Assembly: GCF_014197015.1 (NCBI RefSeq)
Contig: NZ_JACIET010000004.1
Coordinates: forward strand, 62,001-126,000
Direction: 5' to 3'
Source: Niveibacterium umoris
GTDB lineage: Bacteria; Pseudomonadota; Gammaproteobacteria; Burkholderiales; Rhodocyclaceae
Length of the DNA stretch: 64,000 nucleotides
The position numbers were made by a program, and so were the translations under genes. Every line of letters starts with the position of its first letter. Within the stretch, counting starts at the first letter, position 1. Positions 1 to 8,888 of the stretch are shown piece after piece. Under the pieces are notes generated by a model. The model made no database searches, had not been told where the DNA came from, and saw only the letters and a program-made list of their open reading frames with translations.

Positions 1-25
1 CGGCAGCGAGTGTCTTCATTTTCAT
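1..25 (-). CDS. 5' end of an exported protein gene (partial, runs off the left edge)
   Basis: Only eight codons are inside the window. On the minus strand an ATG at 25-23 reads MKMKTLAA, a typical start of a Sec signal peptide (two lysines, then small hydrophobic residues). A purine-rich GAGG lies about 10 nt upstream. A strong sigma-54 promoter (82-97) is about 60 nt upstream in the correct orientation. No in-frame stop is seen before the edge. Many PEP-CTERM surface proteins begin this way and are under sigma-54 control in bacteria that carry prsK/prsR, as this one does. That identity is inference: the C-terminus that would prove it is outside the window. Confidence 0.45.
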
Positions 26-81
26 ATCATTAACCTCGTTGTCACTGGAGTCCGACCCGGACCTCCTTCTGCGCAGTACTA

Positions 82-97
82 AGCATGAACGGTGCCA
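82..97 (-). promoter_or_regulatory. sigma-54 (RpoN) promoter, -24/-12 type
   Basis: The minus strand reads TGGCACCGTTCATGCT. The -24 box TGGCAC is perfect, the GG-to-GC spacing is exactly 10 nt, and the -12 box ATGCT differs from TTGCT at one base. Transcription would start near position 71 and leave a leader of about 45 nt before the ATG at 25. A sigma-54 promoter needs an enhancer-binding activator; PrsR (53837-55201) is one such activator in this window. Confidence 0.7.
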
Positions 98-297
98 ATT
101 TTTGATGGTTGTTTAAGGGTTTGAAAACAAAAAGAAAAATGCCGTACAAAAAAGATGCCTGAACCCATGTGTAAGAAATTTCGTCGCGTCTATCGCCTCA
201 TCGCTTTGGCATATTCTGGGAGGCGCGTGCGCAGCCGCGAGGGCGTTTTGCTCGGCCGCGCTATCATCCTCAGCCCGTTTTGCCCGGAGCAGTCTTG

Positions 298-1779
298 ATG
301 CGTTATGACGATCTGCGCGCGTTCGTTGCGCAACTTGAACAACGCGGTGACTTGAGGCGTATATCAATTCCTGTCGATACGCATCTCGAAATGACCGAGA
401 TCGCAGATCGGGTGCTGCGCGCAGGCGGACCAGCGCTGCTTTTCGAGAAACCACACACCCAGGGGCGGCCATGTGCGATGCCGGTGCTCGCCAACCTGTT
501 CGGCACGCCGCAGCGTGTGGCCTGGGGCATGGGTGAGGAGGGCGACTGGAAGGCGACCTTGCGGGAAGTGGGCAAGCTGCTCGCTTTCCTGAAGGAGCCG
601 GAGCCACCCAAGGGGCTGAAGGATGCGTGGGAGAAGCTGCCCATCCTGAAGCAGGTGATGAACATGTCGCCCAAGGTGGTCGGTTCGGCGCCGTGTCAGG
701 ACATCGTTTGGGAGGGCAAGGATGTCGACCTGTCGCGCCTGCCGATCCAGCACTGCTGGCCCGGGGATGCGGCGCCGCTGATCACCTGGGGGCTGGTCGT
801 TACCCGCGGGCCGCACAAGAACCGCCAGAATCTCGGGATCTATCGCCAGCAGGTGTTGGGCCCGAACCGGGTGATCATGCGCTGGCTGGCGCATCGTGGC
901 GGCGCGCTAGATTATCGCGAGTTCCAGCAGGCAAACCCCGGCCAGCCTTTCCCGGTCGCGGTGGTGCTGGGCTGCGATCCGGCGACGATTCTTGGCGCAG
1001 TAACGCCCGTACCGGATTCGCTTTCCGAATACCAGTTCGCGGGCCTGCTGCGCGGCTCGAAGACCGAGCTGGTGAAGTGCGTGGGCTCGGACCTGCAGGT
1101 GCCGGCCTCGGCCGAGATCGTGCTCGAAGGCGTGATCCACCCCGGCGACATGGCGCCTGAAGGCCCCTACGGCGACCACACCGGCTACTACAACGAGGTG
1201 TCGGACTTCCCCGTCTTCACGATCGAGCGCATCACGATGCGGCGCGACCCGATCTATCACAGCACCTACACCGGAAAGCCGCCCGACGAGCCGGCGATGC
1301 TGGGTCTGGCGCTGAACGAGGTCTTCGTGCCGCTGCTGCAGAAACAGTTCCCGGAGATCGTCGATTTCTACCTGCCGCCCGAGGGCTGCTCCTACCGGCT
1401 GGCGGTGGTCAGCATCAAGAAGGCCTACCCGGGCCACGCCAAGCGGGTGATGTTCGGCATCTGGAGCTTCCTGCGCCAGTTCATGTACACGAAGTTCATC
1501 ATCGTGGTGGACGACGACGTGGACATCCGCGACTGGAAGGAAGTGATCTGGGCGATGACCACGCGCGTCGACGCCACCCGCGACACCACACTGGTCGACA
1601 ACACGCCGATCGATTACCTTGATTTCGCGTCGCCGGTGGCGGGGCTTGGCAGCAAGATGGGGCTGGATGCGACCAACAAGTGGCCTGGCGAGACGCAGCG
1701 CGAATGGGGGCGCCCGATCGTCATGGACGAGGCGGTCAAGCGGCGCGTGGACCAGATGTGGGGCGAGCTTGGCTTGTGA
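298..1779 (+). CDS. ubiD: UbiD family 4-hydroxy-3-polyprenylbenzoate decarboxylase
   Basis: 493 aa, the normal UbiD length. It removes the carboxyl group of 4-hydroxy-3-polyprenylbenzoate in ubiquinone synthesis and uses prenylated FMN made by UbiX (not in this window). The N-terminus ([19 protein letters not shown]) aligns with E. coli UbiD. The conserved block [12 protein letters not shown], with its acidic catalytic residue near position 288, is intact. I chose ATG 298 rather than the in-frame ATG at 280 because GGAG sits about 10 nt upstream and the family starts at this MRYDDL. It is a single gene facing away from the partial gene on the left. UbiD-like decarboxylases of aromatic acids are the alternative, but the close match to the ubiquinone enzyme makes that less likely. 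Confidence 0.95.
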   Translation: MRYDDLRAFVAQLEQRGDLRRISIPVDTHLEMTEIADRVLRAGGPALLFEKPHTQGRPCAMPVLANLFGTPQRVAWGMGEEGDWKATLREVGKLLAFLKEPEPPKGLKDAWEKLPILKQVMNMSPKVVGSAPCQDIVWEGKDVDLSRLPIQHCWPGDAAPLITWGLVVTRGPHKNRQNLGIYRQQVLGPNRVIMRWLAHRGGALDYREFQQANPGQPFPVAVVLGCDPATILGAVTPVPDSLSEYQFAGLLRGSKTELVKCVGSDLQVPASAEIVLEGVIHPGDMAPEGPYGDHTGYYNEVSDFPVFTIERITMRRDPIYHSTYTGKPPDEPAMLGLALNEVFVPLLQKQFPEIVDFYLPPEGCSYRLAVVSIKKAYPGHAKRVMFGIWSFLRQFMYTKFIIVVDDDVDIRDWKEVIWAMTTRVDATRDTTLVDNTPIDYLDFASPVAGLGSKMGLDATNKWPGETQREWGRPIVMDEAVKRRVDQMWGELGL

Positions 1780-1894
1780 TGGCCGTGCGCCATGCGGCAA
1801 TGGATTGGCCGCTGCGCATGACGACTTGCGCGTCTGGCGGGTGCCACCCAAGACAGTGAGTGTTGCCGCTTCCGCCCGAGCAGCCGCTTAACAA

Positions 1895-1914
1895 GCCAAG
1901 CCCCGCTGCTTGGC
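1895..1914. other. Short stem-loop in the ubiD-phosphoribosyltransferase spacer
   Basis: A 7-bp perfect stem (GCCAAGC at 1895-1901, GCTTGGC at 1908-1914) with a 6-nt loop. No T-run follows, so it is not a canonical intrinsic terminator. It lies 47 nt before the next start codon and could be a weak terminator or leader structure. Confidence 0.35.
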
Positions 1915-1960
1915 GCAATCTGGCGTCTGTAGCGAACGTCGAGTGTCCAAGAGGCATCAA

Positions 1961-2533
1961 ATGGAGCACACAGTAGCGGGGCAGCGCTTCACCTTGTACG
2001 ACGCGGTGCGCCTTGAAATGGTCGTCGACTGGATGGCGGCGCAGGCCTTCCCCTTGCTCGCCGGCGCCGAGGATCCGCTGCTGCTGGGCATCCTGCGGCG
2101 TGGGGGGCCGCTGTCGGTGATGCTGCAGGCGCGCCTGCGGGCGAACTACGGTCTCGATATCGCCCGCTACGAGATCAAGCTCAAGCGCTATGCCGACGAT
2201 CTTGCGTTGCTCCACCCCGATACCGAGCTCACGGAAGATGCGCTGTTCGCCGCGCGAGACATCTCGCGCGCCACGGTCATGGTGGTCGACGACGTGCTGT
2301 TCGAGGGGCACTCGCTGGCGCGGGTGCTGGCCTACCTGACCGGTCGCGGCGCAGCTGCGGTGCACGCCGCGGTGCTGGTCGACCGTTGCGTTGCCACGCT
2401 GCCGGTGAAGGCCGATGTGGTCGGGCTCTGCCTTCAGTTGTCAGACCGCGATGTCGTCGAGTGCCATGTGCCGCCCTACGAGGCGGCGTTCAAGATCGAA
2501 CTGTTGCGGCCGGATCGGCTCGGTGAGCACTGA
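1961..2533 (+). CDS. Phosphoribosyltransferase, hypoxanthine/guanine type (purine salvage)
   Basis: 190 aa. A type I PRTase fold is shown by the PRPP-binding motif VMVVDDVLFEGHS (about 106-118), with the two acidic residues and the small-residue loop that bind ribose phosphate. An RRG segment (46-48) follows the first strand. This suggests conversion of hypoxanthine or guanine plus PRPP to the nucleotide in the cytoplasm. ATG 1961 is preferred over an upstream in-frame start because AGAGG lies 7 nt before it and the protein then starts at family length. It converges on the two-component genes with an 18-nt gap. Base specificity (Hpt versus Gpt, or a PyrR-like regulator) cannot be read from the sequence. 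Confidence 0.8.
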   Translation: MEHTVAGQRFTLYDAVRLEMVVDWMAAQAFPLLAGAEDPLLLGILRRGGPLSVMLQARLRANYGLDIARYEIKLKRYADDLALLHPDTELTEDALFAARDISRATVMVVDDVLFEGHSLARVLAYLTGRGAAAVHAAVLVDRCVATLPVKADVVGLCLQLSDRDVVECHVPPYEAAFKIELLRPDRLGEH

Positions 2534-2551
2534 TCGGGTGGCCTGCGGCGC

Positions 2552-3187
2552 CTAGAGTCCGGTCCACTTGCGCTCGACCGCGAAGCGCGCCAGCGCGGCC
2601 GAGCCGTCGAGTTCCAGCTTGCGTTTGATGTTGAGACGGTGGGTTTCGACGGTGCGCACCGACAGGTCGAGCCGCTGCGCGATTTCCTTGCTCGAAAGCC
2701 CTTCTGCGATGAACGCGAGCACCTCTTTCTCGCGCACCGACAGCAAGGGTTCCGGCGCGGCGCCGTGCGCCAGCGCGTCGGCCACGCCGGCCGAGTAATA
2801 CCGGCGGCCAGCCATCACCGTCTGGATCGCGGCGACGATTTCCTGCGCCGGGCTGTCCTTGAGCACATAGCCGCGCGCGCCCGCGCGGAACGCTTCCACC
2901 ACCACCTGCGGCTGGTCATGCATGGTCAGCATGACGATGCGCAACGCCGGAAAGCGCTCGTGGCACATGCGCGCCAGCTCTACGCCGCTGGTGCCGGGCA
3001 GGCCGACGTCCATCAGCGCGATATCCGGCGTGTGGATTTCCGCCTGGGTGAGCGCCTCGGTCGCAGTGCCCGCCTCGGCCACGACGGCGAAACCCGGCAC
3101 GGTTTCAAGGCGTGCGCGCACGCCGTCGCGCACCAGCGGATGGTCGTCGACGAGCAGGATGCGGACGCTGGCGGCGGCTTCGGACAT
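2552..3187 (-). CDS. NarL/FixJ-family response regulator
   Basis: 211 aa. The N-terminal receiver domain has the acidic pair D14/D15, phospho-acceptor D60 (in LMDVGLPG) and K110. The C-terminal LuxR-type helix-turn-helix (about 149-190) contains SVREKEVLAFIAEGLSSKEI. It is probably a DNA-binding transcription factor switched on by the kinase encoded just upstream (3192-4556), from which it is separated by 4 nt, so the two form one operon. Targets are unknown: the genes on either side are a purine salvage enzyme and an unknown protein, neither an obvious regulon. Confidence 0.93.
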   Translation of the reverse strand: MSEAAASVRILLVDDHPLVRDGVRARLETVPGFAVVAEAGTATEALTQAEIHTPDIALMDVGLPGTSGVELARMCHERFPALRIVMLTMHDQPQVVVEAFRAGARGYVLKDSPAQEIVAAIQTVMAGRRYYSAGVADALAHGAAPEPLLSVREKEVLAFIAEGLSSKEIAQRLDLSVRTVETHRLNIKRKLELDGSAALARFAVERKWTGL

Positions 3188-3191
3188 CAGT

Positions 3192-4556
3192 TCAGACTTT
3201 CAATGCAGCTTCCGGGAACAAGGCTTCGATCGTCGTGCCTTGCGGGCCCGATTGCAAGTCGAAGCGCCCGCCCAGCGTCTCGACCCGCTCCTGCATGCTC
3301 GACAGGCCGATGCCACCGCGCGGGTGTTCATGCACTTCGGCGAGGTTGAAGCCCTTGCCGTCATCACGGATCTGCAGTCGCACGCCGCCCTCGACGCGAC
3401 CCAGAGTCAGACGTACTTGCGTCGCGCCCGCGTGGCGTTCGGCATTCGCGAGTGCTTCCTGCGTGACACGGAAGAGCGCGGTCGCAACGGCATCCGGGAG
3501 GTGCACGTCGCGGTCCGCGTCGCATTCCGTCGCGATGCCGGTGCGCGTGCCGAATTCGCCGACGATCTGCGCCAGGGCTGGCGCGAGACCGAGGTCGTCC
3601 AGCACGGCTGGCCGCAGCCCGTGCGAGATGCGGCGGATCTCGCGCAGCACTTCGTTCAGCCGCGTGATGCCGCGCGCCAGCGATGCGGCGGCCGGCGCCA
3701 GATCGTCGTGTTTGAGCGCATCAAGCCGTACCTGCACCGACTCGAACATGTACTTCACCGACACCAGCCACTGGCTTACGCCGTCGTGCAACTCGCGCGC
3801 CACCCGCGCGCGTTCGTTCTCCTGCGAGCGCACCACCTGGTGTGCCAGCGCGCGCATCCGCGCCTCGGCGTCGCGCTGGTCCGACAGGTTCAGCGCCAAC
3901 CCGCCCATCGCCACCAGCAGGGCGGCCACTACCGCGATACCGGCAATCACGCCCAGCGTCGCGTTGATGGCGTGGGAGGCCTCGCGGTCGATGCGCGCCC
4001 GCGCGTCGGCCAGGTCATCGAGATAGATGCCGGTGCCAATCATCCAGCCCCATTTGGGCTCCGGGGCGACATAACCGAGCTTGCGTTCGAGCTTGCCGGT
4101 CGACGGGCGCTGCCACATGAACTCGACGAAACCGCCGCCGGCCTTGGCTTGCGCGATCAGGCGCTGGATCGTCGGCGTGCCCTGCGGATCTCGCAGGTTC
4201 CAGAGATCCTGCCCGACCAGCTCTGGCTGGCGCGGGTGCATGAGGTTGCGACCGGCGAGGTCGTAGACGAAGAAGTAGCCGTCGCGGCCGTAGTCGAGCC
4301 GTGCCAGGGTGGCCAATGCTTCGGTGCGCGCCGCCTGATCATCGCCGTTTCCGTGCAGGCGTTCGACGGCGCCCAGTGCGAGTTGCACGTAGTGCTGCAG
4401 TTCGGCCTTGCGCGCGGCGAGCAGTACCGGCTCGACCGCGGCAAGCTCGGCTTCCGCCAGCGCGCGTGACTCGATGCGTACGACCGCTGCAACTGCGGCG
4501 ATGGCGAGCAGCAAGGGCGCGACGGCGAGGATCAGGACTTTCAGGCGGAGTTGCAT
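3192..4556 (-). CDS. Membrane sensor histidine kinase with single-Cache domain (NarL partner type)
   Basis: 454 aa. An N-terminal membrane helix (about 7-27) and a second (about 200-222) flank a periplasmic single-Cache domain, recognisable by the stretch around residues 89-180 (YGRDGYFFVYD, GWMIGTGIYLDD). A HisKA_3 dimerisation helix carries the phospho-acceptor H257 in ARELHDGV, followed by a C-terminal ATPase with DDGKG and GIGLSSM motifs. Cache domains of this type usually sense small organic acids; the ligand here is unknown. It overlaps nothing and precedes its response regulator by 4 nt. The start has no strong ribosome binding site. Confidence 0.92.
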   Translation of the reverse strand: MQLRLKVLILAVAPLLLAIAAVAAVVRIESRALAEAELAAVEPVLLAARKAELQHYVQLALGAVERLHGNGDDQAARTEALATLARLDYGRDGYFFVYDLAGRNLMHPRQPELVGQDLWNLRDPQGTPTIQRLIAQAKAGGGFVEFMWQRPSTGKLERKLGYVAPEPKWGWMIGTGIYLDDLADARARIDREASHAINATLGVIAGIAVVAALLVAMGGLALNLSDQRDAEARMRALAHQVVRSQENERARVARELHDGVSQWLVSVKYMFESVQVRLDALKHDDLAPAAASLARGITRLNEVLREIRRISHGLRPAVLDDLGLAPALAQIVGEFGTRTGIATECDADRDVHLPDAVATALFRVTQEALANAERHAGATQVRLTLGRVEGGVRLQIRDDGKGFNLAEVHEHPRGGIGLSSMQERVETLGGRFDLQSGPQGTTIEALFPEAALKV

Positions 4557-4794
4557 GGATCAATCGTACGAGGTGTCCGGCGCGTTATAGCACTCGCGTG
4601 CGTACCGAGGTGCCTGTGCCTGTGGCGAGTCACTGCGCAGGCCGTGAATAGGCAGCCGCAAGCGGTTTCATCGAGGTGTGGATTTCTCACATTCTGCGCA
4701 CGCGAAATTGCCTTGTCGGTATGCAATCGGGTTTCTATCCTGCAGAACCAAGTCGCTGTTGACCCAACCCCCGACCCCAACCGGAGATCGCCTG

Positions 4795-5193
4795 ATGGCT
4801 ACTGTCAAATGGAACCAGATCGGAGCACTGAACAAGCAACTCATCCTCGACCTGCGCGACGGCAAGGCGCGTTCCAGCGACTACCCGCTCGACAAGGAAC
4901 CCCCGGATGGCTGGCTGCACAGTGGTTTTGACTACGACATCAAGGACTACGGTCTGTACGGTTACACCCAGAAGAAGAAGCTCAGCGCAGAGTGGGGCGG
5001 CGTCAAGTACTACGCCTTCAAGGCGTCCGGCATCGACATGAAGATCCGCATCGTTCACATCTACAAGAAGGGCGAAGGCAGCAGCAAGAGCGACCATCGC
5101 TTCTACCGTCTGGTCCATACCGAAGGGCGGCCAGGCGCCTATACCAACGACTATCAGTCCTGCGAAGAGATCATTGACATCGGCGCGTCGTGA
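4795..5193 (+). CDS. Hypothetical protein, 132 aa, soluble
   Basis: I do not recognise this family. ATG 4795 has GGAG about 10 nt upstream and gives a 132-residue protein with no signal peptide and no membrane segment. It is rich in Tyr, Lys and Asp, with a central aromatic patch (GFDYDIKDYGLYGYTQKKK) and a lysine/serine stretch near residue 90. Codon use is typical of the window, so it looks native and expressed. It is monocistronic: it diverges from the sensor kinase and is followed by 299 nt of spacer before cstA. An in-frame upstream start at 4678 exists but has a poorer context and would add 39 residues of unlikely composition. Confidence 0.7.
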   Translation: MATVKWNQIGALNKQLILDLRDGKARSSDYPLDKEPPDGWLHSGFDYDIKDYGLYGYTQKKKLSAEWGGVKYYAFKASGIDMKIRIVHIYKKGEGSSKSDHRFYRLVHTEGRPGAYTNDYQSCEEIIDIGAS

Positions 5194-5492
5194 CGCGTGC
5201 CCTGGCCGGCACTTGATCCGGGTGCCAGCCATCGACCAGACACTGCATTTCGCCGCCGTTCGTTGCCGGGTCACCGGCACCGACGGCGGCACGCCCCGGT
5301 ATTGGTTTGCTGTCGGGCATGCCGGTGCGGGTTTGTGCCTACGTAGCACCACGTAGCGAATCTCGGTAGTCCTGCGGATGTGCAATCAAATCCGCTTATC
5401 GATACTTCAGACAACGTCGCAGTTGCAGCGCAGACGTCGTCCGATATCGATAACCCATGCGGCTTCTGTTCGGGCCAGCACTGGAGGAGACC
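5194..5492. other. Spacer upstream of cstA with a short direct repeat
   Basis: 299 nt with no convincing gene. It contains a direct repeat ACGTAGC-ACC-ACGTAGC (5341-5357), one DNA helical turn apart, about 135 nt before the cstA start. This would suit a dimeric activator or repressor of the cstA operon, but I recognise no known operator. No clear -10/-35 pair is visible. Confidence 0.3.
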
Positions 5493-7556
5493 ATGAAACG
5501 CTTGCTTCCGCACCTTGGCTGGGCCGCACTCGCCCTGCTCGGTGCATCCGCACTTGCTGTTGTCGCGCTGAGCCGCGGCGAGACCATCAATGCCCTGTGG
5601 GTGGTCGTCGCCGCGATCTCGGTATACCTGATTGGCTACCGCTACTACGGCCTCTTCATCGCCCACAAGGTGGTCGGTGTCGATGGTTCGCGCATGACCC
5701 CGGCCTGGAAACACAACGACGGCCTGGACTATGTCCCGACCAACAAGTACGTGCTCTACGGCCACCACTTTGCGGCGATCGCCGGCGCCGGCCCGCTAGT
5801 GGGCCCGGTGCTCGCGGCACAGATGGGCTACCTGCCGGGGATGCTGTGGATTCTGGCGGGCGTGATCTTCGCCGGTGCGGTGCAGGACTTCATGGTGCTG
5901 TTCATCTCCACGCGGCGCGACGGCCGCTCGCTCGGTGACCTGATCAAGTCCGAACTCGGGCCGATTCCCGGCGTCGTGGCGCTGTTCGGCACCTTCATGA
6001 TCATGGTGATCATCCTCGCGGTGCTCGCGCTGATCGTGGTGAAGGCGCTGACCGATTCGCCCTGGGGTTCCTTCACCGTGGCGGCAACGATCCCGATCGC
6101 GATCTTCATGGGCATCTACCTGCGCTTCATCCGCCCAGGCAAGATCGGCGAGATCTCGATCATCGGCTTCGTGCTGCTGATGGCCGCAATCGTGTTCGGC
6201 GGCGATGTCGCGGCGAATCCGGCGCTCGCACCGCTGTTCACCTTCGACGGCAAGCAACTCACCTGGCTTCTGATCGGCTACGGCTTTATCGCCTCGGTGC
6301 TGCCGGTGTGGCTGCTGCTCGCGCCGCGTGACTACCTGTCCACCTTCCTCAAGATCGGCACGATCATGGGCTTGGCGATCGGGATCGCGTTCGTCGCGCC
6401 GCACCTGAAGATGCCCGCGCTGACCAAGTTCGTCGATGGCACCGGCCCGGTGTGGGCGGGCCCGCTGTTCCCCTTCCTCTTCATCACCATTGCCTGCGGT
6501 GCCGTGTCCGGCTTCCATGCGTTGATCTCGTCGGGCACCACGCCCAAGCTGCTGGAGAACGAAAACCACGCGCCTTTCATCGGCTACGGCGGCATGCTGA
6601 TGGAATCCTTCGTCGCGATCATGGCGCTGGTCGCCGCATCCTGCGTCGAGCCAGGTGTGTATTTCGCGATGAACAGCCCGGCCGCCGTGCTCGGCAAGAC
6701 CGCGGAAACCGCCGCGGTGGCGATCTCGCAGTGGGGCTTCGTCGTGACGCCGGACATGCTTCTGCAAGTGGCGCAGGACGTGGGCGAGAAGACCATCATC
6801 TCGCGTGCCGGCGGCGCACCGACGCTCGCGGTCGGCATGGCGCAGATCCTCTCCGGCGCGATCGGTGGCAAGGCGATGATGGCCTTCTGGTACCACTTCG
6901 CGATCCTCTTCGAAGCGCTCTTCATCCTCACCGCGGTGGATGCGGGCACGCGTGCCGGCCGCTTCATGCTGCAGGATCTGCTCGGCACCTTCGTGCCCTC
7001 GCTCAAGCGCACCGAATCGCTGGTCGCCAACCTGATCGCCACCGGCCTCTGCGTCGCGGCCTGGGGTTACTTCCTGTATCAGGGCGTGGTCGATCCGCTC
7101 GGCGGCATCAACACGCTGTGGCCGCTGTTCGGTGTGGCGAACCAGATGCTCGCCGCTGTAGCGCTGATCCTGGCGACGGTGGTGCTGGTGAAGATGAAGC
7201 GCGAACGCTACGCCTGGGTCACGATCGCGCCGACGGTCTGGCTGCTGGCCTGCACGCTCACTGCCGGTTGGCTGAAGATCTTCAGCGAGAACCCGAAGGT
7301 CGGCTTCCTCGCGCATGCGGCCAAGTTCGGCGCAGCCGCAGACCGCGGCGAAGTGCTGGCACCGGCCAAGAGCATCGAGCAGATGCAGCGCGTGATCTTC
7401 AACGACTATGTCGACGCCAGTCTCTGCGCGCTCTTCATCTTCGTCGTGCTCACCGTGCTCGTGTTCGGCATTCGCGCTGCGCTGCGCGCCTACCGCGCCA
7501 CGCACCCGACGGCGCAGGAATCGGCCTATCAGCCGATGCCGGCGCACGCTGGCTGA
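5493..7556 (+). CDS. cstA: CstA/BtsT family peptide or pyruvate transporter
   Basis: 687 aa integral membrane protein with many hydrophobic helices, matching CstA from end to end. The N-terminal segment (SRGETINALW) and the block HHFAAIAGAGPLVGPVLAAQ are family signatures, and the C-terminal five-helix domain is present. Members import pyruvate (BtsT, CstA in E. coli) or were first described as carbon-starvation peptide transporters. ATG 5493 is preceded by a strong GGAGGAG. It is the first gene of cstA-yjiX-yjiA, the same order as E. coli btsT-yjiX-yjiA. Whether pyruvate is the substrate here is inference. Confidence 0.95.
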   Translation: MKRLLPHLGWAALALLGASALAVVALSRGETINALWVVVAAISVYLIGYRYYGLFIAHKVVGVDGSRMTPAWKHNDGLDYVPTNKYVLYGHHFAAIAGAGPLVGPVLAAQMGYLPGMLWILAGVIFAGAVQDFMVLFISTRRDGRSLGDLIKSELGPIPGVVALFGTFMIMVIILAVLALIVVKALTDSPWGSFTVAATIPIAIFMGIYLRFIRPGKIGEISIIGFVLLMAAIVFGGDVAANPALAPLFTFDGKQLTWLLIGYGFIASVLPVWLLLAPRDYLSTFLKIGTIMGLAIGIAFVAPHLKMPALTKFVDGTGPVWAGPLFPFLFITIACGAVSGFHALISSGTTPKLLENENHAPFIGYGGMLMESFVAIMALVAASCVEPGVYFAMNSPAAVLGKTAETAAVAISQWGFVVTPDMLLQVAQDVGEKTIISRAGGAPTLAVGMAQILSGAIGGKAMMAFWYHFAILFEALFILTAVDAGTRAGRFMLQDLLGTFVPSLKRTESLVANLIATGLCVAAWGYFLYQGVVDPLGGINTLWPLFGVANQMLAAVALILATVVLVKMKRERYAWVTIAPTVWLLACTLTAGWLKIFSENPKVGFLAHAAKFGAAADRGEVLAPAKSIEQMQRVIFNDYVDASLCALFIFVVLTVLVFGIRAALRAYRATHPTAQESAYQPMPAHAG

Positions 7557-7572
7557 GCGCCAACGCAAAGCA

Positions 7573-7770
7573 ATGTTTCGCGACCTTGCTCGCATGGGTG
7601 AAACCCTCCGTCAGGCGGCCCGCCTGATGGTGGGCCAACCCGACTACGACACCTATGTGCAGCACATGCGCCTGACGCATCCTGAGCAGACGCCCATGAC
7701 CTACGAGGAATTCTTCCGCGAACGTCAGGACGCCCGCTTCGGTGCGAAGGGCAACGGCAAGTGTTGCTGA
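7573..7770 (+). CDS. yjiX: YjiX/YbdD family small protein (DUF466)
   Basis: 65 aa. The sequence GQPDYDTYVQHMRLTHPEQ and MTYEEFFRERQDAR is the signature of the YbdD/YjiX family, which is nearly always encoded directly after a CstA-type transporter. It begins 16 nt after cstA and ends in a Cys-Cys pair after a short basic tail. It probably assists the transporter, but its biochemical role is not established. Confidence 0.92.
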   Translation: MFRDLARMGETLRQAARLMVGQPDYDTYVQHMRLTHPEQTPMTYEEFFRERQDARFGAKGNGKCC

Positions 7771-7781
7771 GTCGCTGAACA

Positions 7782-7800
7782 CCCCCTGAGCGCTCGGGGG
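7782..7800 (+). other. Stem-loop between yjiX and the GTPase gene
   Basis: CCCCCTGAGCGCTCGGGGG forms a GC-rich near-perfect stem in the 81-nt gap. There is no T-run, so rather than stopping transcription outright it may attenuate it or protect the upstream cstA-yjiX mRNA from 3' decay. Confidence 0.45.
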
Positions 7801-7851
7801 TCTGCACCGGCCGCGATGCAGACCCGCGCGCACTCCGCAAAGGAAACCGCC

Positions 7852-8880
7852 ATGAACCCCAATGCCACGCCGATTCCCGTCACTGTGCTCACCGGCTTCC
7901 TCGGCGCCGGTAAGACGACGCTGCTCAACCGGCTGCTCGCTGCGCCGCACGGGCAGCGCATTGCGGTGGTGGAAAATGAATTCGGCGCCGAGAGCATCGA
8001 CGGCGATCTGGTCGGCCCCGGCGCGACGACGGTGGTCGAGCTTTCCAACGGCTGTATCTGCTGCAGCGTGCAGGGCGAGCTGAGCGCGGCGCTGATCGAT
8101 CTGGCCGAGCGACGCGAGATGGGTCTGGTTGCGTTCGATCGGCTGATCATCGAGACCACCGGCCTCGCCGACCCCGGCCCGGTGATCCAGAACTTCTTCT
8201 GGGACGAGACCCTGCGTGGCGCCTATGCGCTGGATGGCGTCATCACGCTGGTCGACGCCTGCCATGCGATCACGCAGATCGAGCGTGAGCGCGTGGCGAC
8301 GGCACAGATCGCGTATGCGGACCGCCTGTTGGTGACGAAGACGGATTGCAAGGAAGCGGATGCGCCCGGCGTGCTGTTTCCGCGCCTGCGTGACATCAAC
8401 CTGCGTGCGCCGTTGCTGCGCGCCGGCTCACCGGACGAGGACTGGTTCGACCTGTTCAACATCGGGGGCTTTTCACTCGATGAACGCGGCTTGCCGCCGC
8501 GCAAGTCGAATCATGGTTTTGTCCGCAGCGGCGCAGTCGTGGCCGGGGTGCAGGCGCCGCGCCACGATGCCGGCATCGGTTCGGTCGTGCTTGAGGCAGA
8601 CGGCGAACTGGATCTCGATGAAGTATCCAGTTTCGTCGAGGCGCTGATCGAGACACATGCCAACGATCTACTGCGCTACAAGGGCATCCTGTCGATTGCG
8701 GGTGAAGCGCGCCGCCTGATCTTCCAGGGCGTGCATCGCATCGCCGGCTTTGACTATGGCAGGGCCTGGGCGCACGGCGAGCAGCGCGACAACCGCATCG
8801 TGCTGATCGGGCGCGGCCTGCCCTTCGCCGACTTGCAGCAACGCTTCGCGGCGCTGGCCGTCGCCCCCGCGAGTGCCTGA
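7852..8880 (+). CDS. yjiA: CobW/YjiA-family P-loop GTPase (metal chaperone family)
   Basis: 342 aa. Walker A GFLGAGKT (15-22), the conserved metal-binding GCICCS motif, a Walker B-like region ([11 protein letters not shown]) and TKTD in place of NKxD, as in E. coli YjiA. The C-terminal CobW domain is present. Family members bind Zn, Co or Ni and hydrolyse GTP. Its place behind cstA-yjiX matches the E. coli btsT-yjiX-yjiA operon and is the best clue that it is the YjiA branch. Start ATG 7852 has AAAGGA upstream. Its physiological role is not known in any organism I can name with confidence. Confidence 0.9.
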   Translation: MNPNATPIPVTVLTGFLGAGKTTLLNRLLAAPHGQRIAVVENEFGAESIDGDLVGPGATTVVELSNGCICCSVQGELSAALIDLAERREMGLVAFDRLIIETTGLADPGPVIQNFFWDETLRGAYALDGVITLVDACHAITQIERERVATAQIAYADRLLVTKTDCKEADAPGVLFPRLRDINLRAPLLRAGSPDEDWFDLFNIGGFSLDERGLPPRKSNHGFVRSGAVVAGVQAPRHDAGIGSVVLEADGELDLDEVSSFVEALIETHANDLLRYKGILSIAGEARRLIFQGVHRIAGFDYGRAWAHGEQRDNRIVLIGRGLPFADLQQRFAALAVAPASA

Positions 8881-8888
8881 GCGCGGAG

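Noticed and set aside
5796-7595. A 599-codon open frame on the minus strand within cstA
   Set aside because: Antisense to a clear transporter gene; translation is rich in Arg, Glu, His and Asp without a fold.
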